DNA from: Intestinimonas butyriciproducens
Lineage (GTDB): Bacteria; Bacillota; Clostridia; Oscillospirales; Butyricicoccaceae
Assembly (NCBI RefSeq): GCF_016901775.1
Contig: NZ_JACJKW010000010.1
Span: 38,333-102,332, forward strand
Reading direction: 5' to 3'
Length of the DNA: 64,000 bases
The translations under genes were made by a program, and so were the position numbers. Shown here piece by piece: positions 24,871-34,155 of this stretch (the first letter of the stretch is position 1; each line of letters begins with the position of its first letter). Under the pieces are notes generated by a model. That model had not been told where the DNA came from and did no database searches. It saw only the letters and a list, made by a program, of their open reading frames with translations.

Positions 24871-25101
24871 AGCGATTCACCGTCCAAAGAAAATATTTTG
24901 TCACATGGTAGCTCATTCCGTTTGCAGCGGGAAAAGGTCGGGCAAAATGCACAGGGCACCTGGGGATTGCCTTGGAAATTTCGACGAAGAAATGGGAGAG
25001 ATGTGGGGAAAACCCGTTTTTCCACATTTTACACCGTCAAATATGGCCGAAAATAAGAATTTTCATAGGAATGAGGGGATGGATTCCATTATAGCAAAGA
25101 G
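24871..25101. other. Intergenic region between nth and glyA
   Basis: No gene is supported here. The one visible feature is an imperfect inverted repeat at 25001-25026 (ATGTGGGGAAAA with TTTTTCCACAT). Several short frames cross it, but none has a ribosome site or a recognisable product. Confidence 0.6.
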
Positions 25102-25130
25102 TTGAAATAAAAACAATTCGAGTATATAAT
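25102..25130 (+). promoter_or_regulatory. SigmaA promoter of glyA
   Basis: TTGAAA, a 17-base spacer and TATAAT lie 53 bases upstream of the glyA ATG. Confidence 0.9.
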
Positions 25131-25182
25131 GGAACCAAGGTTTCGGCCTTTGATCAATGAAAATAAGGAGGTTGGATGCGCC

Positions 25183-26427
25183 ATGTTTCGAGAGAATATG
25201 GATTTGGTGAAGCAGTTCGATCCGGAGGTGGGCCAGGCCATTGAGCAGGAATACAACCGGCAGCGCCGCAATATCGAGCTGATCGCGTCAGAAAACATCG
25301 TCAGCCCCGCGGTCATGGCGGCTATGGGTACAGTCCTGACCAATAAATATGCGGAGGGATATCCCCGCAAACGCTATTATGGTGGTTGTGAATGTGTGGA
25401 TGTGGTGGAAGACATCGCCCGGGACCGGGCCTGCAAGCTGTTTTCTGCTGATCATGCCAATGTGCAGCCCCACAGCGGTGCTTCGGCCAACATTGCCGTT
25501 TATTATGCTCTGGTCAAGCCCGGCGATACCGTTCTGGGCATGAACCTGGCCAACGGCGGTCACCTGACCCACGGCAGCCCGGTAAATATTTCGGGTAATT
25601 ATTATAATGTGGTTCCCTATAACCTGAACCCTGAAACCGAGACCATCGATTATGATGAGGTTCGCAAGCTGGCCAAGGAGCACAAGCCCAAGATGATCAT
25701 CGCCGGCGCTTCTGCCTATCCCCGGGAGATCCGCTTTGATATCTTTGCCGATATCGCCAAAGAAGTGGGCGCCTATCTCTTTGTAGATATGGCCCATATC
25801 GCCGGTCTGGTGGCAGCTGGTCTGCATATGAGCCCGGTGCCCTATGCCGATGTGGTGAGCACCACCACCCATAAGACGCTGCGGGGTCCCCGCGGCGGCC
25901 TGATCCTTTGCAAGGAAGAGCTGGCAAAGCAGATCGACAAGGCCGTGTTCCCCGGCACCCAGGGCGGTCCGCTGGAGCATATCATCGCAGCCAAGGCCGT
26001 CTGCTTCGGCGAGGCCATGAAGCCGGAGTTCAAGACTTATCAGGAGCAGGTAGTGAAAAACGCCAAGGCTCTGGCCGATGCGTTGCTCAAGGAAGGATTC
26101 GACCTGATGAGCGGCGGCACAGACAACCATCTGATGCTGGTGGATCTGCGCAACTTCCATGTTACCGGCAAGGAGATGCAGAAGCGGCTGGACGAAGTGT
26201 ATATCACTGCCAACAAAAACTCCATCGCCAACGATCCGGAGAGCCCCTTTGTCACAAGCGGCATCCGTATCGGCACACCGGCCATTACCACCCGGGGCTT
26301 CAAGGAAGAGGATATGCCCAAGGTGGCTGAGCTGATCAAGCTGGCCGCGGTGGACTTTGAGAACAAGGCCGATTATATCCGCAGCGAAGTGAACAAGCTG
26401 TGTGAAAAATATCCCCTGTTTGATTAA
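25183..26427 (+). CDS. glyA: Serine hydroxymethyltransferase
   Basis: GlyA converts serine and THF to glycine and methylene-THF, the main source of one-carbon units used here by ThyX, purine synthesis and the formyl-THF cyclo-ligase. The 414-residue protein has the N-terminal [15 protein letters not shown], the [14 protein letters not shown] segment and the PLP lysine in [22 protein letters not shown] at 25165-25171 supports the ATG at 25183. An in-frame ATG 18 codons upstream overlaps the promoter region and is rejected. It is monocistronic, with its own promoter and terminator. Confidence 0.97.
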   Translation: MFRENMDLVKQFDPEVGQAIEQEYNRQRRNIELIASENIVSPAVMAAMGTVLTNKYAEGYPRKRYYGGCECVDVVEDIARDRACKLFSADHANVQPHSGASANIAVYYALVKPGDTVLGMNLANGGHLTHGSPVNISGNYYNVVPYNLNPETETIDYDEVRKLAKEHKPKMIIAGASAYPREIRFDIFADIAKEVGAYLFVDMAHIAGLVAAGLHMSPVPYADVVSTTTHKTLRGPRGGLILCKEELAKQIDKAVFPGTQGGPLEHIIAAKAVCFGEAMKPEFKTYQEQVVKNAKALADALLKEGFDLMSGGTDNHLMLVDLRNFHVTGKEMQKRLDEVYITANKNSIANDPESPFVTSGIRIGTPAITTRGFKEEDMPKVAELIKLAAVDFENKADYIRSEVNKLCEKYPLFD

Positions 26428-26440
26428 ATGAGAAAGAAGA

Positions 26441-26473
26441 AAGGGCGCAAGGCTGGGCCTTGCGCCCTTTTTG
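26441..26473 (+). terminator. Terminator of glyA
   Basis: AAGGGCGCAAGGC, TGG, GCCTTGCGCCC followed by TTTTTG. Confidence 0.92.
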
Positions 26474-26495
26474 TTCCTTTTGAGAGGAGACGCCA

Positions 26496-27341
26496 ATGGA
26501 AAGACTACGAAATTTTCGCCGGGCCATCGGCTATGTGCTGATGTTTCTGGCGATCCAGTTTGCCTGTACCCTGGCAGCCGGCATCGGTGCACAGGTGTAT
26601 TTTCAGGCGGTGGCGCCGGATGGAGCGGCAGAGCTGTATGAGGCCTTTGCCAGCGATTACAGCACAGTGATTTTGCTAAGCAGTCAGGTGCTCACCATTT
26701 TGATTATTATGGCCTTGGCCAAGCTGCGGGGGATGACGCTGTGGGATCTGGTGCAGGGCGGACAGAATATTGGGCGGCGGCAGGTAGCCTGTTTGCTGCT
26801 GGCCGGTGCCTGCGGCAATATTCTGGTCTCCGGTGCTATGGATCTGCTGCCTTTGCCCCAGCAGTTGATGGAGTCTTACAACCAGGCTTCCCAAGGACTG
26901 AATACCTCCCTTTTGTGGGCCGATCTGCTGTCAGTGGCTGTATTTGCCCCCCTGGTGGAAGAGATGATTTTCCGGGGATTGGTGTTTTCCCGGCTGCGGA
27001 AAGCCTTGCCTGGCTGGTTGGCGGTGGTTTTGCAGGGGTTGGTGTTCGGCTTTGTCCATGGGCAGCTGGTGTGGATCGTCTATGCCACATTGTTCGGCCT
27101 TCTGCTGGGGTATGTCCGCCTGCGCACCGGCAGTCTCAAAGCCAGTATTTTGCTTCATCTGGGATTCAATTTATCCTCCTTCTTCATCGGTATCGTCTTT
27201 TATCTGGCTCCTCAGAATTTCCTGGGCCAGCTTTCGGTGACGCTGCTGGGCGGCATTATGCTGGCTGGTTTTTTGTCCATCGCCTTTCAGGGGCTGGAGC
27301 AAGAGCCGGATGAGCAGGATCCGCCGGAGTGGGAAAACTGA
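26496..27341 (+). CDS. CPBP-family intramembrane glutamic protease
   Basis: This 281-residue polytopic membrane protein has the CPBP motifs VEEMIFRGLVFSRL (EExxxR) near residue 153, FGFVHGQLVW and LHLGFNLSS. About seven or eight helices are predicted by eye, and the C-terminal tail is acidic (QEPDEQDPPEWE). It lies between two terminators, so it is probably monocistronic. The substrate is unknown. It is the second of three CPBP proteins in the window and is not closely similar to the first. Confidence 0.87.
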   Translation: MERLRNFRRAIGYVLMFLAIQFACTLAAGIGAQVYFQAVAPDGAAELYEAFASDYSTVILLSSQVLTILIIMALAKLRGMTLWDLVQGGQNIGRRQVACLLLAGACGNILVSGAMDLLPLPQQLMESYNQASQGLNTSLLWADLLSVAVFAPLVEEMIFRGLVFSRLRKALPGWLAVVLQGLVFGFVHGQLVWIVYATLFGLLLGYVRLRTGSLKASILLHLGFNLSSFFIGIVFYLAPQNFLGQLSVTLLGGIMLAGFLSIAFQGLEQEPDEQDPPEWEN

Positions 27342-27350
27342 AGATTGCAG

Positions 27351-27380
27351 AAAAAGCCCGCACCTATGGCGGGCTTTTTT
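27351..27380 (+). terminator. Intrinsic terminator after the CPBP gene
   Basis: AAAAAGCCCGC, ACCTATG, GCGGGCTTTTTT. Confidence 0.92.
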
Positions 27381-27548
27381 CATTGGTATGAAAGCAGATC
27401 GCCGGCCTGCCGGCAGCAAAGGAGTCACCCCACGGAAAAGATGCCGCCTACGGAAACAAAGAAAAGGATGGAGTCCAGGCCAGGGGCCTGTCTTGCTTTT
27501 CCATGGCTGGGAGAGCTTGGGGGAAAGGATATTTGTATACCTTTTCCC

Positions 27549-27577
27549 TTGTGTCAAAAGGGAAAATAGGGTAAAAT
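27549..27577 (+). promoter_or_regulatory. SigmaA promoter of the tagA-thyX-tmk run
   Basis: TTGTGT, a 17-base spacer and TAAAAT lie 28 bases before the tagA start. It probably drives the 14.6-kb co-directional run that ends at 42243. Confidence 0.7.
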
Positions 27578-27605
27578 AAGCGGTGTATATTTGATATAGA
27601 GAGGG

Positions 27606-28340
27606 ATGTCGGTTATTCGTATCAAAATTATGGCTGTGGCCTTTGACAATGTGACCATGGATGAAGCCGTGGGCTATGCCATGGAGCAGATCCAGAGCCG
27701 GAGCAAATGCATGGTGGTCACACCCAATGCAGAGATCGCCCAGGCTTGTGTCACCAATGACAAGCTGCGGGACATCGTATCCCGGGCGGGATTGGTGCTG
27801 CCCGATGGGATCGGCGTGATCTATGCCTCCCGCATCCTTCGCCGTCCCCTGAAGGGCCGGGTGCCCGGGGTGGAGTTTGGAGAAAATCTTCTGTCCGCCT
27901 TGCGGGATACAGGAAAGAGTGTCTATTTTCTGGGCAGCAAGCCGGGGGTGGCCGAAGAAGCCGCCCGGCGGATGCAGGTGAAATACCCCGGACTGAAAGT
28001 GGCCGGCTGCCATGACGGCTATTTTAAAGAAGACAGTCAGGCAATCGAAGCGGTGAATGCCGCCCATCCGGATGCCTTGTTTGTCTGTCTGGGGTCTCCC
28101 CGTCAGGAATATTTTATCGATGAACATTTCCAGGAGCTGAATGCCACTCTGATGGTGGGTCTGGGAGGATCCCTGGATGTGTATGCCGGAAAAGTGGAGC
28201 GTGCGCCGGATCTTTTCATCAAGCTGGGCCTGGAGTGGCTGTACCGTCTGCTGAAGCAGCCCAGCCGCCTGGGACGCATGATGAAACTGCCTCAATATAT
28301 GTTTGCGGCTTTCCGCTGGCGCATTAGGGGAGAAGAATGA
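27606..28340 (+). CDS. tagA: WecG/TagA/CpsF glycosyltransferase (GlcNAc-PP-undecaprenol ManNAc transferase)
   Basis: This GT26 enzyme adds ManNAc from UDP-ManNAc to lipid-linked GlcNAc, completing the teichoic acid linkage disaccharide after TagO and MnaA. The 244-residue protein has the family marks FDNVTMDEAVGYA, VVTPNAEIAQ, LPDGIGVIYASR with the catalytic Asp, VYFLGSKPGVAEEAA and CLGSPRQEYFI, and a basic C-terminal membrane-association region (LEWLYRLLKQPSRLGR). The ribosome site GAGAGGG abuts the ATG at 27606, so a non-canonical start a few codons later is possible. Confidence 0.93.
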   Translation: MSVIRIKIMAVAFDNVTMDEAVGYAMEQIQSRSKCMVVTPNAEIAQACVTNDKLRDIVSRAGLVLPDGIGVIYASRILRRPLKGRVPGVEFGENLLSALRDTGKSVYFLGSKPGVAEEAARRMQVKYPGLKVAGCHDGYFKEDSQAIEAVNAAHPDALFVCLGSPRQEYFIDEHFQELNATLMVGLGGSLDVYAGKVERAPDLFIKLGLEWLYRLLKQPSRLGRMMKLPQYMFAAFRWRIRGEE

Positions 28341-28341
28341 T

Positions 28342-29106
28342 ATGACGCCAAAAGTGACTTTGCTTTCTCATACGCCCCAGCCGGAAAAGCTGGTGGCCGC
28401 CGCGGCCCGGATGTGCTATTCCGCTGCCAGTGCGGACACTATCTGGGAGGGGCTGGACGAGGAAAAAACACAGAACTTCATCGATATGCTGGCGGAGATC
28501 GGCCATGAAAGCCCGGTGGAGCACGCCAGCTTCACCTTTGCCATCGAAGGGGTATCCCGTTCGCTGCTGGCCCAGATCACCCGCCACCGCATTGCGTCTT
28601 TCAGCGTGCAGTCCCAGCGATATGTGCGGGAAAAAGCATTTGAATATGTGCTGCCTCCTTCCATTGGGGACGATCCTCACTGCCGGGAGATTTTTGAAAA
28701 GGCCATGGCGGAGGATCAGCGTCTGTATGATGAGCTGGCTGCGGCCCTCACAGATCGCCATGCCGCCCGTCTGGAAGAGCAGGGAATGGCCCCGGAGGAA
28801 GCACGGAAAGCGGCTCGGAAAATGGCCAATGAGGATGCCCGGTTTGTGCTGCCCAATGCCTGCTGCACCAAAATGATGGTGACCATGAACACCCGGTCAC
28901 TGTATAATTTCTTCCGCCTGCGCTGCTGCAACCGGGCCCAGTGGGAGATCCGGGAGGTGGCCCGGCAGATGCTGGAGGAGTGCCGCAAGGCGGCGCCCCA
29001 TCTCTTTCGGAAGGCCGGCCCGGCCTGCCTTTATGGCCCCTGCCCGGAAGGGAAGATGAGCTGTGGTAAAATGGCTCAGGTGCGCCGGCTGTATGGGGTG
29101 GAGTGA
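28342..29106 (+). CDS. thyX: FAD-dependent thymidylate synthase ThyX
   Basis: ThyX makes dTMP from dUMP with methylene-THF, FAD and NADPH. The 254-residue protein has the ThyX motif RHRIASFSVQSQRY (RHRxxS) near residue 80 and the C-terminal NTRSLYNFFRLRCC region. The ATG at 28342 follows GGGGAGAAG and is preferred over an upstream in-frame start inside tagA. thyX and tmk overlap as TGATG, and the product of ThyX is the substrate of Tmk. No thyA was seen. Confidence 0.96.
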   Translation: MTPKVTLLSHTPQPEKLVAAAARMCYSAASADTIWEGLDEEKTQNFIDMLAEIGHESPVEHASFTFAIEGVSRSLLAQITRHRIASFSVQSQRYVREKAFEYVLPPSIGDDPHCREIFEKAMAEDQRLYDELAAALTDRHAARLEEQGMAPEEARKAARKMANEDARFVLPNACCTKMMVTMNTRSLYNFFRLRCCNRAQWEIREVARQMLEECRKAAPHLFRKAGPACLYGPCPEGKMSCGKMAQVRRLYGVE

Positions 29107-29777
29107 TGGCAGGACAGCTGATTGTCATTGAAGGCACCGACGGGTCGGGAAAATCCACCCAGTTTGCCCGGCTGTGTCAGCGGCTCCAGCAGGAAAAGAT
29201 CGATTTTCGCAAAGCGGTTTTTCCCCGGTATCACCAGCCCTCGGCGGCCCTTCTGGAGATGTATCTGGGCGGGGCTTTCGGCACAAAGCCGGAGAGCGTC
29301 AATCCCTATGCGGCATCCACTTTTTTTGCGGTGGACCGGTATGCTTCCTATAAGACCGATTGGCAGGAATACCATCAACAGGGCGGGCTGATGCTTTGTG
29401 ACCGGTATACCACCTCCAATGCAGTGCATCAGGCCGCAAAACTTCCCAAAGAGGAAACCGGGCCTTTTTTGGATTGGCTCTTTGATTTTGAGTATAATAA
29501 ACTTGGGCTTCCTGCGCCCACTCTGGTTTTTTTCCTGGATATGCCGGCCCATCTCACATTCCAGCTGCTTTGCAAGCGCCAGGGGAACGAGGGAGATATC
29601 CACGAAAAGGATCACGATTATCTGGCCCGCTGCCGGGAAGGGGCGCTGGAAATCTGCCGGCGGTATGGCTGGCAGGTCATCTCCTGCGCACAGGAAGGGA
29701 CACCTTTGACGGTGGAGCAGATCCACGGGAAGATCTGGGATCGGGTGTGCCATCATCTGGGCCAGGCCGGACAATAA
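29106..29777 (+). CDS. tmk: Thymidylate kinase family protein
   Basis: It phosphorylates dTMP to dTDP. The 223-residue protein has a P-loop (IEGTDGSGKST), a DRY motif (MLCDRYTTSNAVHQ) and a lid region with KRQGNEGDIHEKDHDYL. The spacing of the acceptor-site residues is that of the deoxynucleoside/thymidylate kinase superfamily; the long VNPYAASTFFAVDRYA segment is common in Clostridia versions. The ATG at 29106 shares bases with the thyX stop, giving tight coupling. A GTG one codon earlier is possible. Confidence 0.9.
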   Translation: MAGQLIVIEGTDGSGKSTQFARLCQRLQQEKIDFRKAVFPRYHQPSAALLEMYLGGAFGTKPESVNPYAASTFFAVDRYASYKTDWQEYHQQGGLMLCDRYTTSNAVHQAAKLPKEETGPFLDWLFDFEYNKLGLPAPTLVFFLDMPAHLTFQLLCKRQGNEGDIHEKDHDYLARCREGALEICRRYGWQVISCAQEGTPLTVEQIHGKIWDRVCHHLGQAGQ

Positions 29778-29811
29778 CCCATCAAAACTGAAAAGGAAAA
29801 ATGGTGAAATA

Positions 29812-30717
29812 ATGCTTCCTTTCCGAGAAATTTCCATAGAAGACAAGAAGCAGATCGAAGAAAAGCTCAATCTGGAACCGGCACGCATGACCGAACGGTG
29901 TTTTACCGATTTGTTCATCTGGCGCTGCCGGTACCGGACATTGTTCGCCATACAGGGCGAATTTCTGTATATGCTCTTCCTGGGAGAGGACGCTCCCTGC
30001 CTCATCTATCTGTTCCCTGTGGGAAAGGGGGACCGGAAAGCCGCTCTTCAGGTCATTGACCAGGATGCCAGGGAACGGGGAAAGCCTTATCGGATTCTGG
30101 GCTGCACCCAGGCCCAGAAGGAAGAAGCGGAAAAACTCCTGCCCGGCCGATATGCCTTTACAGAGGACCGGGACAATTTTGACTATATTTACTCCACAGA
30201 AGATCTGGCCACACTCAAAGGGAAAAAGCTTCACTCCAAGCGGAACTTCATCAATCGTTTTTTGCAGGAGCATGAAAACAACTGGCATTATGAAAAGCTG
30301 GAGCCTGCAAAGCATCGGGAAGAGATCCTGAAATTCCATCATCTCTGGTGCGAGCGCCACGATGCAAACACAGCGGATACAGTGGTTTACGAACACTGTG
30401 CGGTGTGGCAGGCGCTGGAGCATTACGAGGCTCTGGCCATGCGGGGCGGGGTGCTTTATGTGGATGGGCGTATGGCCGCCTTTACCATGGGAAGCCCATC
30501 TTGCAGCGATGCCTTTACCGTGCAGATCGAAAAGGCCATGGCCGACATCCCCGGGGCCTATCCCCTGATCAACCGGGAGTTTATCGCCCATGAGGTCATG
30601 GATTTCCCCTATGTGAACCGGGAGGAAGATATGGGCATCGAAGGACTGCGCAAAGCCAAGCTTTCCTATCGGCCGGTGGAGCTGACGGCAAAATACCGTA
30701 TGGAGCCTCTGCCATGA
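29812..30717 (+). CDS. DUF2156 protein (phosphatidylglycerol lysyltransferase C-terminal-like)
   Basis: This 301-residue protein matches the DUF2156/LPG-synthase C-terminal architecture, a tandem GNAT-like fold without membrane helices. Marks are EPARMTERCFTDLFIWR at the N-terminus, KKLHSKRNFINRFLQ near residue 140, and the C-terminal NREEDMGIEGLRKAKLSYRP, the most conserved family segment. Related domains transfer aminoacyl groups from tRNA to lipids. Free-standing versions like this have no proven substrate. It overlaps the next GNAT gene by ATGA. Confidence 0.86.
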   Translation: MLPFREISIEDKKQIEEKLNLEPARMTERCFTDLFIWRCRYRTLFAIQGEFLYMLFLGEDAPCLIYLFPVGKGDRKAALQVIDQDARERGKPYRILGCTQAQKEEAEKLLPGRYAFTEDRDNFDYIYSTEDLATLKGKKLHSKRNFINRFLQEHENNWHYEKLEPAKHREEILKFHHLWCERHDANTADTVVYEHCAVWQALEHYEALAMRGGVLYVDGRMAAFTMGSPSCSDAFTVQIEKAMADIPGAYPLINREFIAHEVMDFPYVNREEDMGIEGLRKAKLSYRPVELTAKYRMEPLP

Positions 30718-31541
30718 TCCGCCTGGGGAAAAAAGAAGACCGAAAGGGTCTGGAAGAGCTGTTTGATCTGTGCTTTCCCGGGGAAAAGGACTTTACCCAC
30801 TGGTTTTTTCAAAGAGTCTGGAAGGCGGAAAATACGCTTCTCTATGAAGAAGGATACATCCAGGCCATGCTTCAGGTTCTTCCGGTGCAGCTGCGCCAGG
30901 GAGAGTTCCATGGCCGGGGTCTGTATGTATATGGAGTGGGTACGCATCCCGCCTGCCGGGGCAAAGGTCTGGCGGGCGCACTGCTGGAGGAAGCCCGGAA
31001 AGAGGGGACAGAGCGGGGAATGGATTTGCTGATGCTCATTCCTCAGGAGCCTTCTTTGTTTGATTATTACCGGCGCTTTGGTTACCGCACCGCCTTTTGG
31101 GTGGAAGAGCGGCAAGTCAAGGCCCGCAGGGAGGAAGAAGGCCGGTTGTCTTCGGCCGGGCCGGAGGATCTTCCGGAGGTGGCAGAGCTTTATGGCAAGG
31201 CTCTGGGCACTTTGTTTTCCGTGGATCGCACGCCGGAGGACTTTGCTCTTCAGCAGGAGCTTTACGGGGACAAGGCCCTGGTGCTGCGGCGGGATGGCCG
31301 CCTTACGGCCTGGGGATGTATCGAACCGGCGGGAGAAGCCTGGCGGGTCTGTGAAGCTCTGGGGCCCGATGCTTTGCGCCTGGCCGCTGCTGCATTGGAG
31401 CGGGTGGGGGCCCAAACAGGGCTGTGCCGGTTGCTGCCGCAAAACGATCCCAAGCCCTTTGCCATGGCGCTGCCTTTGACACCGGCCGGAGAAAAACTCC
31501 TGGAACAGAAGGCAGGCTACTGCAATCTGCTGTTTAACTGA
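30714..31541 (+). CDS. GNAT-family acetyltransferase, two-domain type
   Basis: This 275-residue protein has an N-terminal GNAT domain with VYGVGTHPACRGKGLAGALL (motif A, near residue 75) and PSLFDYYRRFGY (motif B). A C-terminal region follows that lacks a clear second CoA loop. The layout resembles Eis-like or sterol-carrier-fused acetyltransferases but is shorter. It is coupled to the DUF2156 gene by a 4-base overlap, so both may act on the same class of aminoacyl or amine substrate; this is inference. Confidence 0.82.
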   Translation: MIRLGKKEDRKGLEELFDLCFPGEKDFTHWFFQRVWKAENTLLYEEGYIQAMLQVLPVQLRQGEFHGRGLYVYGVGTHPACRGKGLAGALLEEARKEGTERGMDLLMLIPQEPSLFDYYRRFGYRTAFWVEERQVKARREEEGRLSSAGPEDLPEVAELYGKALGTLFSVDRTPEDFALQQELYGDKALVLRRDGRLTAWGCIEPAGEAWRVCEALGPDALRLAAAALERVGAQTGLCRLLPQNDPKPFAMALPLTPAGEKLLEQKAGYCNLLFN

Positions 31542-31558
31542 GAAAAAGGAGACCATGG

Positions 31559-32134
31559 ATGGATAAAAAAGAATGCCGCCGGCAGGCACGGTCCCGGCTG
31601 GCCAGCCTTTCCGATGCCGATGTCCGGGGGAGAGGGGAAGCCTTTGCCCGGGCACTGGGGGAAAGGCCGGAATACAGGCAGGCCGGCACTGTTTTTTGCT
31701 ATTTGTCGGTGGACAGAGAACCGGACACCTTTGCCTTTCTCCGCATGGCGCTGGAGGACGGGAAACGGGTGTGCGCGCCGGTGTGCATCGGCAAAGGCGT
31801 GATGCGGGCCAGGCATCTTTCCCATCTGGACAGGCTTCAGGAGGGGAAGTACGGTATCCCGGTGCCGCCGGAAGGAGAAAGCTGGGTGGAGCCGGAAGAA
31901 ATCGATTTTGCCGTGATTCCCTGTGTGGCCTGCGGCGAGGATGGCACCCGCCTGGGTCACGGCGCCGGATTCTATGACCGGTTTTTGCAGAAGGGGCGGT
32001 TTTTCCGGGCGGCTTTGTGCCATGAGGAATTGCTGCTGCCCCATGTGCCGGTGGAAGAGCATGACGAGAAGATGGATTTGATCTGCACCCAGTCCCGGGT
32101 CCTTACCTTTGGGAAAGGTCGGGATGGACAATGA
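31559..32134 (+). CDS. 5-Formyltetrahydrofolate cyclo-ligase
   Basis: It uses ATP to convert 5-formyl-THF, a by-product of GlyA, into methenyl-THF and so returns it to the one-carbon pool. The 191-residue protein has the basic N-terminus KKECRRQARSRL, the central GKRVCAPVC strand and the C-terminal signature RLGHGAGFYDRFL (commonly RLGYGGGYYDRFL). The next gene overlaps by 4 bases. Its placement close to thyX and glyA fits folate salvage. Confidence 0.93.
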   Translation: MDKKECRRQARSRLASLSDADVRGRGEAFARALGERPEYRQAGTVFCYLSVDREPDTFAFLRMALEDGKRVCAPVCIGKGVMRARHLSHLDRLQEGKYGIPVPPEGESWVEPEEIDFAVIPCVACGEDGTRLGHGAGFYDRFLQKGRFFRAALCHEELLLPHVPVEEHDEKMDLICTQSRVLTFGKGRDGQ

Positions 32135-33000
32135 AGGCTCTGATCTATTCCCTGATGCCGCCGGTGGCCATGGGCATTTTGCTCATTCTGGGTGCGCTGC
32201 CGGAAAACAACCGATGGCTTTCTCCTTTGGCCATGGCGGCCCTGGGAGAAGTGGTGGCTTTTTTTCTGTCTCTGCTGGTATTCTGGCTGTTGGGAAGAAA
32301 AGGCCCATGCCCGATGAATCTCCGCTTGGGGAGAAGCCGGCTGCGGTTTGCTCCCTTCGTCTTTTTTTCCTCTCTGGCAGTGTCCCTTTTGTCCTTTTTC
32401 CTCAATTACCTGGTGGCTCTTTTTACTGGCGGCACATTGCTGGAGGACACGGCATACAGCGCCTGGAGCCAGTATGGAGGCACCCCCACCTGGATTTTGG
32501 TGCTGGTCATTGCCTTTTTGCCCGCTTTGACGGAAGAGCTGTTTTTCCGGGGCGGATTGCTTTCCGGCCTGGAAGGGTGGGGACAGACATCGGCTATTTT
32601 GATTTCGGCCCTGTGCTTTGCCATGATCCATGGCACAACGGCCAATTTCCTGGGGCCGCTCACGGCCGGACTGCTGTTTGGATATATGACCGTGATCACC
32701 GGCTCGGTGTGGCCGGCGGTGTTTGGCCACTGCTTCAACAATGTGTTTTACCTGGTGGTGAGCTATTTGTTCAAGCGGTATGCCGCTTTCGGCATCTGGC
32801 CCTACTTTGTCATGCTGGCCGCAGCGGTGCTGTTTCTCAGCATCTATGGAGCGGCGTCCTGCCTGGAAAGCCTGATCGAAAAAGGGCGGGTACCCCGGCT
32901 GCGGGGCAGCGGCGGCGCCAAAGCAGTGGTGCGTTCGGTGCTTTGCCCCGGTGTGCTGGCTGTGGCGGTGCTGTTTGTGCTGAAAGCCCTGTTGACTTAA
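32131..33000 (+). CDS. CPBP-family intramembrane glutamic protease
   Basis: This 289-residue membrane protein has the CPBP motifs LTEELFFRGGLLSGLEG (EExxxR, near residue 135), CFAMIHGTTANF and GHCFNNVFYL. It is the third CPBP protein in the window. Overlap with the formyl-THF cyclo-ligase gene (ATGA) and the short gap to mltG place it in the long operon. The C-terminal third adds two extra hydrophobic segments with a basic link (RVPRLRGSGGAK). The substrate is unknown. Confidence 0.87.
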   Translation: MKALIYSLMPPVAMGILLILGALPENNRWLSPLAMAALGEVVAFFLSLLVFWLLGRKGPCPMNLRLGRSRLRFAPFVFFSSLAVSLLSFFLNYLVALFTGGTLLEDTAYSAWSQYGGTPTWILVLVIAFLPALTEELFFRGGLLSGLEGWGQTSAILISALCFAMIHGTTANFLGPLTAGLLFGYMTVITGSVWPAVFGHCFNNVFYLVVSYLFKRYAAFGIWPYFVMLAAAVLFLSIYGAASCLESLIEKGRVPRLRGSGGAKAVVRSVLCPGVLAVAVLFVLKALLT

Positions 33001-33024
33001 CCGATAACCAATAGGAGGTGTATC

Positions 33025-34155
33025 ATGAGCCGTACCAGCGGAGAATATGAGCAGAGCCCGGCTCCCCGGGCTGGCAAGAGAAGAAAAAAACGCCGGAAAA
33101 ACCGGGCGGGGAGTATGATGCATGCGGTGAGCTATCTGGTGTTCATCCTGGGTGTCTCCCTGATTCTTTCCGGTTTCGGCATCTACATAGCAAATGATAT
33201 GTTTGCTCTGGTCAAACCGGAAAAAACAGCCATGCTGGAACTGAGCAAGGACACCACCCATGGAGAGGTGGCAAAAATGCTCAAGGAAGAAGGGATCATC
33301 CGCTGCCGGTGGGCCTTCACGCTGTATGCCAATTTTTCCAATGGAGACAAAACCTTTGACTCGGGAAAATTTGAAGTCAGTGCAGATATGGACTATGGCC
33401 AGATCATCAACACCCTCAACCGGGTGTCCACCTATACCGAGGTGGCCGAGGTGACCATTCCCGAAGGCTATACCATCCAGCAGATTGCCCAGCTTCTGGA
33501 AGATGCCCGGGTGTGCGGCGCCGAGGATATCATTGAAACGGCCAATACCTATCCCTTCAAGCATGAAATGCTTCAGGATGTGCCCATGGAGGAAAACCGT
33601 CTGGAAGGGTTCCTCTATCCCGACACCTATCAGTTCTATATCAATGACAATCCGGTGCGGGTGCTCAACACCATGCTGAATAACTTCAACAACAAATATA
33701 CTTCCGAAATGCGGGAACTGACCGAGCAGTCGGGCTACTCCATGCGGCAGATTCTCACCATTGCTTCCATGGTGGAGCGGGAAGCGGTGCTGCCTGAGGA
33801 ACAGGCCACCATTGCCGGGGTCATCTATAACCGGTTGAATGATCCTCAGAATTTCCCCCATCTGGATATCGATGCCACCGTGCAATATGCTCTGGGAGAA
33901 CACAAGGAAAACCTGACCTATGAGGATCTGGAGATCGACAGTCCTTATAATACCTATAAGGTCACCGGTCTTCCCAAAGGGCCCATCTGCAATCCTGGTG
34001 TGCCTGCTATTCTGGCGGCATTGCAGCCGGAGAATCACAATTATTATTTCTATGTGGCCGATCCGGAAGACCAAAGCCATCTGTTTGCCCAGACTTACAG
34101 CGAGCATGAAGCCAATGTGGCTGCCATGCAGGAAAAGAAGGAGCAGATGGGATGA
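33025..34155 (+). CDS. mltG: Endolytic peptidoglycan transglycosylase MltG
   Basis: MltG cuts nascent glycan strands and sets their length. The 376-residue protein has a basic cytoplasmic N-terminus (KRRKKRRKNR), one membrane anchor (about residues 34-56), a LysM-like region and the YceG catalytic domain. The family marks are RLEGFLYPDTYQF, the catalytic-Glu segment ASMVEREA, and SPYNTYKVTGLPKGPICNPG. AGGAGG precedes the ATG. It overlaps the U32 gene by ATGA, a common pairing in Clostridia. Confidence 0.95.
   Translation: MSRTSGEYEQSPAPRAGKRRKKRRKNRAGSMMHAVSYLVFILGVSLILSGFGIYIANDMFALVKPEKTAMLELSKDTTHGEVAKMLKEEGIIRCRWAFTLYANFSNGDKTFDSGKFEVSADMDYGQIINTLNRVSTYTEVAEVTIPEGYTIQQIAQLLEDARVCGAEDIIETANTYPFKHEMLQDVPMEENRLEGFLYPDTYQFYINDNPVRVLNTMLNNFNNKYTSEMRELTEQSGYSMRQILTIASMVEREAVLPEEQATIAGVIYNRLNDPQNFPHLDIDATVQYALGEHKENLTYEDLEIDSPYNTYKVTGLPKGPICNPGVPAILAALQPENHNYYFYVADPEDQSHLFAQTYSEHEANVAAMQEKKEQMG

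Noticed and set aside
25001..25026. Inverted repeat upstream of nth/glyA as a regulatory element
   Set aside because: The stem is imperfect with a bulge, lies far from both promoters, and no second copy was seen.
27310..27579. 89-codon frame between the CPBP gene and tagA
   Set aside because: It overlaps the CPBP 3' end, crosses an intrinsic terminator and the tagA promoter, and has no ribosome site.
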